The notes under the pieces: generated by a model | Databases searched by the model: none | The model's input: only the letters and a program-made list of their open reading frames with translations | What the model was told of the DNA's origin: nothing | Assembly (NCBI RefSeq): GCF_900200035.1 | Contig: NZ_FZTC01000015.1 | Location: forward strand, 1-64,000 | Source of the DNA: Klebsiella grimontii | GTDB taxonomy: Bacteria > Pseudomonadota > Gammaproteobacteria > Enterobacterales > Enterobacteriaceae | Length of the DNA stretch: 64,000 nucleotides | Direction of reading: 5' to 3' | Shown here: positions 53,134-61,482 of the stretch, piece by piece | Layout: each line of letters begins with the position of its first letter | Position numbering within the stretch: position 1 is the first letter of the stretch | Position numbers and translations under genes: made by a program

Positions 53134-54762
53134 ATGACTATTGGCACGATTATTACAGGTTCCAGGCATATCGTGTTGTCATCCCGGGAGCGCAAAATCC
53201 CCTGGGATGACCCGGCGTTTAGCCAGCGTATGCTAGAGAACCATCTGTCGCAGGAGCACGACTGGGCCAGCCGCAGGCGGGCGGTTATCGAACAACAGGT
53301 GGCGTGGATTGCCGGACAGCTGCCCGCCGGCGCCCGCATTCTCGACCTCGGCTGCGGGCCGGGTCTTTACACGCGCCTGCTGGCCGAGCGCGGCTTCTGC
53401 TGTACGGGCGTGGATTTTTCACCGGCGTCGATCGCCTGGGCCCGCCAGCAGGCTCAGGCGGCCGGGCTTGATATTGCCTATCACCAGCAGGACGTTCGCG
53501 ACTACGCGCCGGAAACACCGTTTGATTTCATCATGATGACCTTCGGTGAACTGAATGTGTTCAGCGCGGCTGAGGCCCGTTCGCTGGTCAACCGCTGCGC
53601 GCAGTGGCTGGTTCCGTGGGGAAAGCTGCTCATCGAGGTTCATACCTATGCCGAAGTTAAACGTCAGGGAATGGCCGAGCCCGGCTGGCAGCGCTGTCCG
53701 CAGGGGCTGTTTCTGGATGTTCCGCACCTGCTGCTGACCGAGCACGCCTGGGATCCGGCGGCGCAAACCAGCTCCACGCTGTTTATGGCGATTGAAGAGA
53801 GCGGCAAGGTGACGCGCTTCGGCAGCCAGATGACCGCATGGCGCGATGACGGCTATCTCGACCTGCTGCGTACGGCGGGTTTGACCACCATTACCCGCCC
53901 GGATGAGGCGGAATGGCCGGTCAGCGAAACCTTTGCCGGCAAGCTGTACGCGCTGCTGGCCGAAAAAAACGTTCCCGATTCTCTTTGTGCAACACCCATA
54001 AAAGGAATTCAACCATTGGATATCCCACGTATTTTCACCATTAGTGAAAGCGCTCACCGCATCCATAACCCATTTACGCCGGAAAAATACGCCGCCCTTG
54101 GCCGCGTGCTGCGGATGAAGGCCGGAACCCGCCTACTCGACCTCGGCAGCGGTTCCGGGGAGATGCTCTGTACCTGGGCGCGCGATCACGGCATCCGCGG
54201 TATCGGCGTTGATATGAGCGCGCTGTTCAGCCAGCAGGCTCAGCGGCGGGCAGAAGAGCTCGGCGTTGCCGACAGCGTAACCTTTATTCATCAGGACGCC
54301 GCCGGGTACGTCGCCGAGGAAAAATGCGACATCGCCGCCTGCGTTGGTGCGACCTGGATCGGTGGCGGCGTCGCCGGGACTATCGCGCTGCTGAGCAAAA
54401 GCCTCAAACCCGGTGGTATGCTGCTGATTGGCGAACCGTACTGGCGCAAGATTCCGGCAACGGAAGAGATAGCACAGGCCTGTGGCGCCTCTTCGCTCGC
54501 CGACTTTCTGACGCTTCCCGACCTGGTCTCCTCTTACGATGCGCTTGGCTATGACCTCGTCGAAATGGTGCTGGCGGACCAGGAAGGTTGGGACCGCTAC
54601 GAAGCGGCGAAATGGCTCACCCTGCGCCGTTGGTTAGAGGAAAACCCCGATGATGACTTTGCGTCAGAAGTCAGGGCGGAGCTGACGATGGCGCCAAAAC
54701 GCCATGTCACCTGGACGCGTGAGTATTTTGGCTGGGGTGTGTTTGCGTTAATCAAGCGGTAG
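53134..54762 (+). CDS. Double SAM-methyltransferase, C-terminal half YjhP
   Basis: This 542-residue protein holds two class I methyltransferase domains. The first (residues 1 to about 290) has motif I ARILDLGCGPG near residue 71 and GVDFSPASIAW. The second (residue 295 to the end, 248 residues) matches E. coli YjhP, with RLLDLGSGSGEML near residue 335 and GIGVDMSALF. Its own start codon is TTG at 54016, and an aaagga site stands 9 bases before it, so a separate YjhP could also be made. I chose the third of three consecutive ATGs because its spacing to taagga is best. Substrates are unknown. Confidence 0.85.
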   Translation: MTIGTIITGSRHIVLSSRERKIPWDDPAFSQRMLENHLSQEHDWASRRRAVIEQQVAWIAGQLPAGARILDLGCGPGLYTRLLAERGFCCTGVDFSPASIAWARQQAQAAGLDIAYHQQDVRDYAPETPFDFIMMTFGELNVFSAAEARSLVNRCAQWLVPWGKLLIEVHTYAEVKRQGMAEPGWQRCPQGLFLDVPHLLLTEHAWDPAAQTSSTLFMAIEESGKVTRFGSQMTAWRDDGYLDLLRTAGLTTITRPDEAEWPVSETFAGKLYALLAEKNVPDSLCATPIKGIQPLDIPRIFTISESAHRIHNPFTPEKYAALGRVLRMKAGTRLLDLGSGSGEMLCTWARDHGIRGIGVDMSALFSQQAQRRAEELGVADSVTFIHQDAAGYVAEEKCDIAACVGATWIGGGVAGTIALLSKSLKPGGMLLIGEPYWRKIPATEEIAQACGASSLADFLTLPDLVSSYDALGYDLVEMVLADQEGWDRYEAAKWLTLRRWLEENPDDDFASEVRAELTMAPKRHVTWTREYFGWGVFALIKR

Positions 54763-54770
54763 TTGAAATA

Positions 54771-54798
54771 CCCGGCATAGCCGCAAGGCTATGCCGGG
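54771..54798. terminator. Strong hairpin between the methyltransferase and porin genes
   Basis: cccggcatagcc and ggctatgccggg pair perfectly (12 bp) around gcaa. No T-run follows on either strand. It separates two convergent genes and could end or protect either transcript. Confidence 0.65.
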
Positions 54799-54864
54799 GC
54801 AGGGGGATTCAGAACCGCAGGAAAGGGCACCTTGGGTCAGGCCTGACGGCGGCAGCCCGTGTTA

Positions 54865-56205
54865 TCAGAATTTCACGGTCACCTGATTGCCGATCACCCA
54901 CGCGTTTTTAATCTCCTCGCTTCCTCCCGGGTGGGCCAGCAGCTGCAGGTTAGGGCGCACGGTCAGCCAGGGCGTAACGCGGAAGCTATAATGCAGCTCT
55001 GCGGCGTACTCGGCTTTGCGAACCGGGACATACAGGGGATTATCGTAATCCTCGATCCCCCGCATCTGGTTCAGGAGCTGCGCCCGACGGGCGACTCTGT
55101 CGTTGGCGTGCATTTTACTGACGCCGAAGCTGATAAAGTCCTGCGGACGACTGGCGAAAGGACCTTTATAAATGGCGCCTGCCTGCATCTGATAGTCCAT
55201 TGTCGCTGTATCTTTATCATTCATTGCCAGATGCGCGAAAAGGCTAAGGCCATTTTGTCGATGGCTGCTCGAGTGGGTAATTTGCTGGCTGATATAGAGA
55301 TAACCTCCGTAGCGGCCGTCGTGTCGCCGGGCGGCCTGGTGCGTGAGGACATAGGGGTCGCCATTGTCATCATCCAGCACATCGTTGGCCTCCGCCGTGT
55401 TATACCAGCCCCCGAGTTTCCAGATGCCGGGGAGTTTTGCCGCGCCGAGGGTGGGTGAGTATCCCAGCTCAAAAAGGTACATGTACCCCAGATGCCCGGT
55501 TCCATCGAGCTCGAAGCTTCCGTGGCGGGTGGCGTAGTTAGGATTGTACTGAAACGCCCCGGCCTGGACGTAAAGCGCTGGGGTAGGGCTGTATTTGACG
55601 CGGCCACCCCACTGGCCTATAGGGGTGTTATACCAGACACCGCTGCCGTGTCCGGCTAAAGAACCGCACAGCGACAGGTTTTGAAAAAAGCAGCCGTTAT
55701 TATCAAAATCCTCTCCTGGCGGCATCAGTCCCACCTTGATATCCAGCTTCTTCTCCCACCCGCTTTTTTTGAACCAAAACTGCGTCGCGTGCCATGTTTG
55801 CCCCCGCCCGTAGTTACTCTGGACACCGGAGCCTATTACCGGCGCGCGCGGATCCTGTAGCCGATCCTGAGTCAGATCTCGCCCGTTACGATTATTCACC
55901 GACGCTTTAAATTCACCGTCGCGAATACCTAAAATCTTTTCCAGGTCCATATCTACGCCGAGAATATACTGGTCGCTGTAGCGCAGGGTTTTATCGCGAT
56001 CGTAACCGCCGGAAATATTCGTGGCCGTCATCGCGCTATATTCCAGCGTAAAATCATAGCCATGCTGACGCAGATCCGTCCGCACGCCTCCCCACTCTCC
56101 GGTCATATTTTTTGCTGTTGGAGAAAAAAGCGTATCGTTGGCCAGAGCCAGTAAAGGATAGAGAAATGCCAGCAGCATCATGCCGCTTTTAATGAGTGTG
56201 TTCAT
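54865..56205 (-). CDS. OprB-family carbohydrate-selective porin
   Basis: This 446-residue outer-membrane protein has a signal peptide (MNTLIKSGMMLLAFLYPLLALA) and a 16-strand type barrel. GEWGGVRTDLRQHGYDFTLEYSAM at the start and WHATQFWFKKSGWEKKLDIKVG are typical of OprB-type sugar porins. It ends in VTVKF, a normal barrel terminus. I chose the ATG at 56205 after ggtga; a GTG three codons earlier is possible. It follows the MFS gene on the same strand and is probably co-transcribed, so it should admit the substrate of the cluster. Confidence 0.88.
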   Translation of the reverse strand: MNTLIKSGMMLLAFLYPLLALANDTLFSPTAKNMTGEWGGVRTDLRQHGYDFTLEYSAMTATNISGGYDRDKTLRYSDQYILGVDMDLEKILGIRDGEFKASVNNRNGRDLTQDRLQDPRAPVIGSGVQSNYGRGQTWHATQFWFKKSGWEKKLDIKVGLMPPGEDFDNNGCFFQNLSLCGSLAGHGSGVWYNTPIGQWGGRVKYSPTPALYVQAGAFQYNPNYATRHGSFELDGTGHLGYMYLFELGYSPTLGAAKLPGIWKLGGWYNTAEANDVLDDDNGDPYVLTHQAARRHDGRYGGYLYISQQITHSSSHRQNGLSLFAHLAMNDKDTATMDYQMQAGAIYKGPFASRPQDFISFGVSKMHANDRVARRAQLLNQMRGIEDYDNPLYVPVRKAEYAAELHYSFRVTPWLTVRPNLQLLAHPGGSEEIKNAWVIGNQVTVKF

Positions 56206-56328
56206 GTTTTTCACCGCCCGTTGATGAGCCAGGTCTATGAAGTGTTCCCGATAGGGCGCAGCTGAATCAGCCGACTACGCCGACCTCCTGTCAGAGGTGG
56301 CTCCGCGAATCCCGGAGCCACAGGCCGT

Positions 56329-57726
56329 CTATGGCGACAGCTCTTCTAACGATTTCCCTTTGGTTTCAATGGCAAAAATCCACGTAATCAAGCCGCCAAT
56401 CAGCGCGATGACCGCGAAAGTGACAAACACAAAACGGATCCCGAAGCCGCTGACGATAAACCCGACCATTAATGGGCCAATGGATGACCCCGCGCGTAGC
56501 CATGCGCTGGAGTACGCGGTGCCAATGGCGCGTAGCCGGGTGGGATAAAGCTCAGCCGCATAGAGATAAAGCGAGAAGGCGATGGTCTGAAGAATGGCGT
56601 AGGTCATGCTTCCCAGAATCAGAATTTCAACGGCGGATTTTGCGCCCAGAACAGAAAGCGCAATCAGCGGAACGACGGCCAGTAAAAAGGCCCATGTGTA
56701 CCAGCGCTTGCGCCCGACGCGGTCGATCAGCAAGGCGCAGATCACCGAAGCGACGACGCCGCAGGAGGAGGTGATCCAGCCGTAGGCCAGGCTGGTATCG
56801 AGGGAGAGGTTAAACCAGGTTTTGTAAAGGGTCGGGAACCAGGTGATCATTCCGTTGTTGACGCTGTAAACCGTCAGCCACAGCCCCCACAGCATAAAGG
56901 TGCGGGATTTATAAATACCGCCGAAGAGGGCCTTAACCCCTTCCGGAGCCGCTTTTTGCACCGCGGGGGCTTTTATTTCAGGTTCGGGCAACGTCATCCC
57001 ACGCCTGATCACCTCAGATTCCAGCGTCGATACGACGTTGTCCGCTTCCTTCAGCCGACCTTTTGCAGCCAACCAGCGCGGTGATTCAGGCATCAGCCAG
57101 CGCAGTGGAACGGTCAGCGCTGAGGGAACTAAGCCAATTAAAAACATGACCTTCCATCCATAGATAGGCACAAGAAAATACCCGACCAGGCCCGCAAACA
57201 TCATGCCGATAGGGAAAATCACCTCATACAACAAAAAGAAACGCCCGCGCTTCTTTGCTCCGACAAATTCGTTGATATAGGCGCTGGCAACGGGAACCTC
57301 CGCACCGATACCCACCCCCTGTAAAAAGCGAATAATCAGAATTGACCAGCCGTTCCAGGCAAAAAGGCACGCCGCATCCATCAGAACGAACATGATGATG
57401 GTGATACGTAATACGCCGATACGGCCTATTTTTTCCGCCAGCGAACCAAAAAACAGCGCGCCGCACAGCTGGCCCACGTAGCTGGCCGCAATAATAAGAC
57501 CGACAAACGTCGGCGTAAGGCCCCACTCCTGGGTGAGCTGGGGAAGCGCAAAAGCGATAGCAATAATGGTATAGGCATCGAAAAACGTCGATAAGCCGAC
57601 GATAACGCGGATCGCCTTCAGCCGCCGGGTGATGGGCAGACGTTCCAGTCTTGCCAGCAGCGCGTCCGGTGTTGACGCCGTTCCGCTGGCAACGGCGTAA
57701 TCTGAAGCAATGGCCTGAGTTGACAT
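56329..57726 (-). CDS. MFS transporter of the sugar/aromatic acid type
   Basis: This 465-residue protein has twelve membrane helices. The signature GSLAEKIGRIGVLR between helices 2 and 3, PESPRWLAAKGRL and DRVGRKRWYTW between helices 8 and 9 fit the sugar porter/AAHS-like branches of the MFS. LYLYAAELYPTRLRAIG is also typical. The substrate is not evident, though the neighbours suggest an acidic sugar or related acid. A LacI-type operator lies 127-140 bp upstream of its start. It is divergent from lacI-type gene and leads the porin gene. Confidence 0.87.
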   Translation of the reverse strand: MSTQAIASDYAVASGTASTPDALLARLERLPITRRLKAIRVIVGLSTFFDAYTIIAIAFALPQLTQEWGLTPTFVGLIIAASYVGQLCGALFFGSLAEKIGRIGVLRITIIMFVLMDAACLFAWNGWSILIIRFLQGVGIGAEVPVASAYINEFVGAKKRGRFFLLYEVIFPIGMMFAGLVGYFLVPIYGWKVMFLIGLVPSALTVPLRWLMPESPRWLAAKGRLKEADNVVSTLESEVIRRGMTLPEPEIKAPAVQKAAPEGVKALFGGIYKSRTFMLWGLWLTVYSVNNGMITWFPTLYKTWFNLSLDTSLAYGWITSSCGVVASVICALLIDRVGRKRWYTWAFLLAVVPLIALSVLGAKSAVEILILGSMTYAILQTIAFSLYLYAAELYPTRLRAIGTAYSSAWLRAGSSIGPLMVGFIVSGFGIRFVFVTFAVIALIGGLITWIFAIETKGKSLEELSP

Positions 57727-58164
57727 AGTATTACCCTGTTAAACGTTGTCTGGGGCATACACGTAAGGTTCTGAATAACAACAGGGCAACGGACCCTTAT
57801 CCAAAGACGTGCTGCATATAATGCTCTCTGAATTCGTTTGTGGTAACGTTACTGCAATCGATTTCACTTTCAGTTAATCCTTTGCTGGATTCACCGCTAA
57901 GTCAATTGCGCCTGTTGTATAATTGTCGAGCAGTTCACAATCTGAAAAAACTAACCGGTAAAAAAACGAAGCGGTGAACGCAGGGCAAAGTGAATAAAAA
58001 GGGTCAATGAACGACCTGCCGGGCGCACCCAGGCAAAGTGAAGCACCATTCCTTTTGTCCGGGCGAGGTTTGACGTAAGATCCTTTAACCCCACGGTTTG
58101 CACGATGGTATCCGTTGAACGGGCAACACGGATTTTTACCCGCATTGATGAGTTGGAGCAGCAG
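57727..58164. promoter_or_regulatory. Divergent control region between the MFS and LacI-type genes
   Basis: The 438 bp include the MFS promoter and operator at the left end. The right half up to the regulator start contains no recognised site. A 99-codon frame on the minus strand lies inside and has no support as a gene. Confidence 0.5.
57853..57866 (-). promoter_or_regulatory. LacI-type operator at the MFS-porin promoter
   Basis: tgcaatcgatttca fits the LacI-family pattern TGNAANCGNTTNCA. Its reverse complement differs at one base from the site at 59364-59377. Downstream both loci share cgatttcactttc. It should bind the regulator encoded next to it. Confidence 0.75.
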
Positions 58165-59196
58165 ATGGATCAAGAAAGTGAACTGAACGATTTGCCGGAA
58201 AAAAAGCTGGCGACAATGCGGGATGTTGCTCGCGCCGCGGGCGTTAGCGTCTCGACCGTTTCACGGGTACTCGATGAAAGATTACCCACCTCGCGCAGCG
58301 CCTCGGCAGATAAAATTCGCCAGGTTGCCCGAGAGCTGGGCTACCGTCGGGACTATGTTGCTTCCAGCCTGCGGCGCGGCGATACCGGGACGCTTGGCGT
58401 CCTGGTTCCCAGGCTAACCGATGCCGTCACCGCCATGCTTTTCGAAGAGATAGCCCGGGCCGCGGCCAGACGAGGGTATTTCGCGATTGTAGCGACCTGC
58501 GGGGATAGCAAGGAGCAGGAGAAAAACGCCGTTGAGTCGCTGCTGGATCGCCGCGTGGATGGGCTGATCATGTCCACCTGCCGGCTGGACGATCCGTTGC
58601 CGCAAGCCCTGCGTGAACGGGATGTTCCCCACGTACTGGCGCTGCGTACCGACGGTTTTAGCCCCTCATCGGTAGGCGACGATGAGCTTGGCGGCTATCT
58701 GGCTACCCGGCACCTGATCGATTTAGGTCACCGCGATATTGGCCTGATTGGCGGCCCTGATTTTGCCTCCAACGCGCGCAACCGGCGTAAGGGCTTTGAG
58801 CGGGCAATGCAGGAAGCCGGGCTCAGGATCGAAGCGGACTGGTGCTGCCATTCAGATTTTAACATCGCCTCGGGAGAGCAGCAGGGAATGAAAATTCTCA
58901 GCCAGCCTCACCGCCCAAGCGCGCTGTTTGCCGTCAATGACGAACTGGCGATTGGCGTCCTGGCGGCCGCGCACCAGCAGGGCCTGGTGATTGGCGAAGA
59001 TCTCTCGCTGGTGGGATACAACGATATTCCGCTGGTGAGCAGACTGCCCGTGGCGCTGACTTCGGTCAGAACGCCGCTGGAGCATATCGCCAGCAATGCG
59101 GTTGATATGTTATTGAATCCAGAGATAAATAATAATATGCGGATTACCACGCCTTCCCTTATTCCCCGTAAGTCTACCGCGTCTCCACGTAAATAA
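58165..59196 (+). CDS. LacI-family transcriptional regulator
   Basis: This 343-residue regulator has the LacI headpiece TMRDVARAAGVSVSTVSRVLDERLPTSRSA at about residues 15-45 and a hinge GYRRDYVASSLRRG, followed by a periplasmic-binding-like effector domain (GTLGVLVPRLTDAV, GHRDIGLIGGPDFASNARNRRKGFERAM). I chose the ATG at 58165 (MDQESELND) after ttggag; a longer frame from 58105 has no such site. It lies between two divergent units that both carry matching operators and is presumed to control both. The effector is probably a pathway sugar acid. Confidence 0.9.
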   Translation: MDQESELNDLPEKKLATMRDVARAAGVSVSTVSRVLDERLPTSRSASADKIRQVARELGYRRDYVASSLRRGDTGTLGVLVPRLTDAVTAMLFEEIARAAARRGYFAIVATCGDSKEQEKNAVESLLDRRVDGLIMSTCRLDDPLPQALRERDVPHVLALRTDGFSPSSVGDDELGGYLATRHLIDLGHRDIGLIGGPDFASNARNRRKGFERAMQEAGLRIEADWCCHSDFNIASGEQQGMKILSQPHRPSALFAVNDELAIGVLAAAHQQGLVIGEDLSLVGYNDIPLVSRLPVALTSVRTPLEHIASNAVDMLLNPEINNNMRITTPSLIPRKSTASPRK

Positions 59197-59363
59197 TCCC
59201 TCTGCGATCCTCCCCCGACTTTCCAGGAGAAAGCGGGGAGGGTTGAATTTTGTATAACGGATCTCATCCCGGATGCAGATTGCTGTTTAGTTTGTGATCT
59301 GCGTTGCATTTTTAACCAACATGGCGTTGACGGTTTTATTTTTGAGGTTCAATGTCAATTGCG

Positions 59364-59389
59364 TGAAAACGATTGCAGAAACGATTTCA
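59364..59389 (+). promoter_or_regulatory. LacI-type operators at the DapA-family gene promoter
   Basis: tgaaaacgattgca (59364-59377) fits TGNAANCGNTTNCA in all fixed positions. An overlapping weaker site, cagaaacgatttca, follows at 59376-59389. They lie 60-85 bp upstream of the DapA-family gene and match the operator at the divergent MFS promoter. Confidence 0.75.
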
Positions 59390-59448
59390 CTTTCGTTTCA
59401 AATCATCGCTTAATCGCAAACAAATGCTTACTCATCAAGGGGATATTT

Positions 59449-60378
59449 ATGATTAACATCGATCTGAGAGGTTTAACTCCGGCTCCGGTTACGCCATTCA
59501 CTCGCGATGGACGCGTAGACTATGATGCCATTCAGCGCCTCGGTAACTGGCTCGGCAGCATCGACGGCGTGAAAGGTCTGGTGGTTCTGGGACACGCGGG
59601 GGAAGGGACTTTTCTGACCCAGGAAGAGCAGGCGAATGTGATCCGCGCATTTGTGAAGTCGGTGGATGATAAGCTTCCTATCATTGCCGGTATCACCGGG
59701 GAAGGGACCGAAGTGGCTGCGCTGGAGGCGAAGCGCGCCGTTGCCGCCGGGGCATCCGCAGGTTTGCTCTATCCTTCTCACGGTTGGCTGCGTTTTGGCT
59801 ATCAGGATGGCGCCCCCCAGGATCGCTACCGCGTGGTGTATGAAGAAAGCGGCCTGCCGCTGATTCTTTTCCAGTATCCGGATGTCACTAAAGCCACCTA
59901 CAACCTGAAAACCCTGCTGGATATCTCCGCGCAGCCGGGCGTATTTGCCATGAAAAATGGCGTACGTAATATGCGCCGCTGGGATACTGAAATTCCGGTG
60001 ATTCGTCGCGAGCGTCCGGATCTGCAAATCTTAAGCTGCCACGATGAGTATCTGCTGCATACCGCGTTTGATGTGGATGGTTTCCTGGTCGGCTACGGTA
60101 ATATCGCGCCTGAGCCGTTAATTGAAATGATTAAGGCGGGTAAAGCGGGCGATTACGTTAAAGCGCGTCAGCTGCACGATCGACTGCTGCCGGTGACCAA
60201 AAGCGTCTACCACCGCGGTTCTCACATGGAAGGTACCGTGGCCCTTAAGCATGCGTTGGTTGCGCGAGGGATCCTTGAACATGCCACCGTTCGCTCTCCG
60301 CTGCTGCCGCTCGAGAATGGGGCTGAAAAAGAGATCCACGACGCCATGCGCGCCGCTGAGCTGGGCCGCGTCCGTTAA
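59449..60378 (+). CDS. DapA-family (DHDPS-like) lyase/aldolase
   Basis: This 309-residue TIM-barrel enzyme belongs to the dihydrodipicolinate synthase/N-acetylneuraminate lyase superfamily. TPAPVTPFTRDGRVDYDAI opens the barrel, GHAGEGTFLTQEEQ replaces the usual GTTGE, the tyrosine is in LILFQYPD, and the Schiff-base Lys is in GVFAMKNGVRN. True DapA has a different active-site loop, so a sugar-acid or related aldolase/dehydratase role is more likely. I chose the ATG at 59449 after aagggga. It leads a plus-strand unit with the FAH-family gene. Confidence 0.85.
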   Translation: MINIDLRGLTPAPVTPFTRDGRVDYDAIQRLGNWLGSIDGVKGLVVLGHAGEGTFLTQEEQANVIRAFVKSVDDKLPIIAGITGEGTEVAALEAKRAVAAGASAGLLYPSHGWLRFGYQDGAPQDRYRVVYEESGLPLILFQYPDVTKATYNLKTLLDISAQPGVFAMKNGVRNMRRWDTEIPVIRRERPDLQILSCHDEYLLHTAFDVDGFLVGYGNIAPEPLIEMIKAGKAGDYVKARQLHDRLLPVTKSVYHRGSHMEGTVALKHALVARGILEHATVRSPLLPLENGAEKEIHDAMRAAELGRVR

Positions 60379-60521
60379 TTCATTATGATTCAGTTGTGAA
60401 TCCGCAATGCAGAAATCGGCCTTACTGTATTGCGGATAATCGGTTACTTCGCCCCGGTATCATTTCATTCTCTTCATCATCACGTCGGGGCTTTCACCTC
60501 TGTCTCTTCCCAAGGTGATTT

Positions 60522-61370
60522 ATGAAACTATTAAGCTTTCGCGTTAATGATAAAAATAAATATGGTCTGGCGACCGCCGATGGCGTCATCGATCTGCAGG
60601 CGCTGTTCCCTCAATATGGCAGTCTGCTTGAATTTCTGCCGCACCTTCATCTGCTTGATACTCTACCGCCGTCCGCGAAGAAAACGCATTATTCCTTCAA
60701 CGAGATCGCTTTCCTGCCGGTCATTACTGAACCGAAAAAAATCATCTGCGCCGGCGTGAATTATCGCGATAAAAACGTTGCGGGTAACGAGAAGCCCGCG
60801 AATCCTGTGCTATTCATCCGCTTTGCGGATTCGCAGACCGGGCATCTGGCGCCGCTCCTCAAGCCGGAGTGCAGCAATGAGTTTGACTATGAAGGCGAAA
60901 TGGCGCTGGTGATCGGCCGGGGAGGGCGCAATATCCCTGCGCAGGAGGCGCTGCAGTATGTTGCCGGCTACAGCTGCTATATGGATGGCTCGGTGCGCGA
61001 CTGGCAGCATGCCTGCTTTACCGGCGGGAAAAACTGGCCTGCAACGGGCGGCTTCGGCCCCTGGCTGGTGACGGCGGATGATATCCCCGACCCGCAAAAT
61101 CTGAATATTACCACCCGGCTCAATGGCCAGACGGTGCAGCAGGATAATACGGGCAGCATGTTGTATTCAATTGCCGAACTCATTGCGTATATCAGCAACT
61201 TCAGCGCGCTCTCTCCGGGAGACGTTATCCTGACCGGCACCCCCGGCGGTATCGGAAAAAAACGTACGCCGCCGCTCTTTATGCAGCCCGGGGACAAGGT
61301 GGAAGTTGAGATTGAGCAGATCGGATGCCTGATTCACACCGTGTGCAGCGATGCCGCTGTATCGCGATAA
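60522..61370 (+). CDS. Fumarylacetoacetate hydrolase (FAH)-family enzyme
   Basis: This 282-residue enzyme has the FAH fold, with GVNYRDKN, the metal-binding FDYEGEMALVIGRGGRN, CYMDGSVRDWQ and GGKNWPATGGFGPWLV, and the late GDVILTGTPGGIG. The family includes 2-keto-3-deoxy sugar acid dehydratases/hydrolases and acylpyruvases. Together with a DapA-family lyase it suggests cleavage of a 2-keto acid intermediate, giving pyruvate or similar products. The exact reaction is not determined. It starts 143 bp after the lyase gene, with caaggtg before the ATG. Confidence 0.87.
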   Translation: MKLLSFRVNDKNKYGLATADGVIDLQALFPQYGSLLEFLPHLHLLDTLPPSAKKTHYSFNEIAFLPVITEPKKIICAGVNYRDKNVAGNEKPANPVLFIRFADSQTGHLAPLLKPECSNEFDYEGEMALVIGRGGRNIPAQEALQYVAGYSCYMDGSVRDWQHACFTGGKNWPATGGFGPWLVTADDIPDPQNLNITTRLNGQTVQQDNTGSMLYSIAELIAYISNFSALSPGDVILTGTPGGIGKKRTPPLFMQPGDKVEVEIEQIGCLIHTVCSDAAVSR

Positions 61371-61482
61371 ATTGTCGTTCACCGGCAGGTTACATCCAAA
61401 GATATGGTGAGCGCGAGTTTGCCCGGCGGCCATGTCATCTTGCGAAGGGTTAATGCCGGACAGGGAGCCGTGGAGGCAATAT

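Noticed and set aside
57874-58173. 99-codon minus-strand frame between the MFS and LacI-type genes
   Set aside because: It overlaps the regulator start and the divergent promoter region and looks like no known protein.
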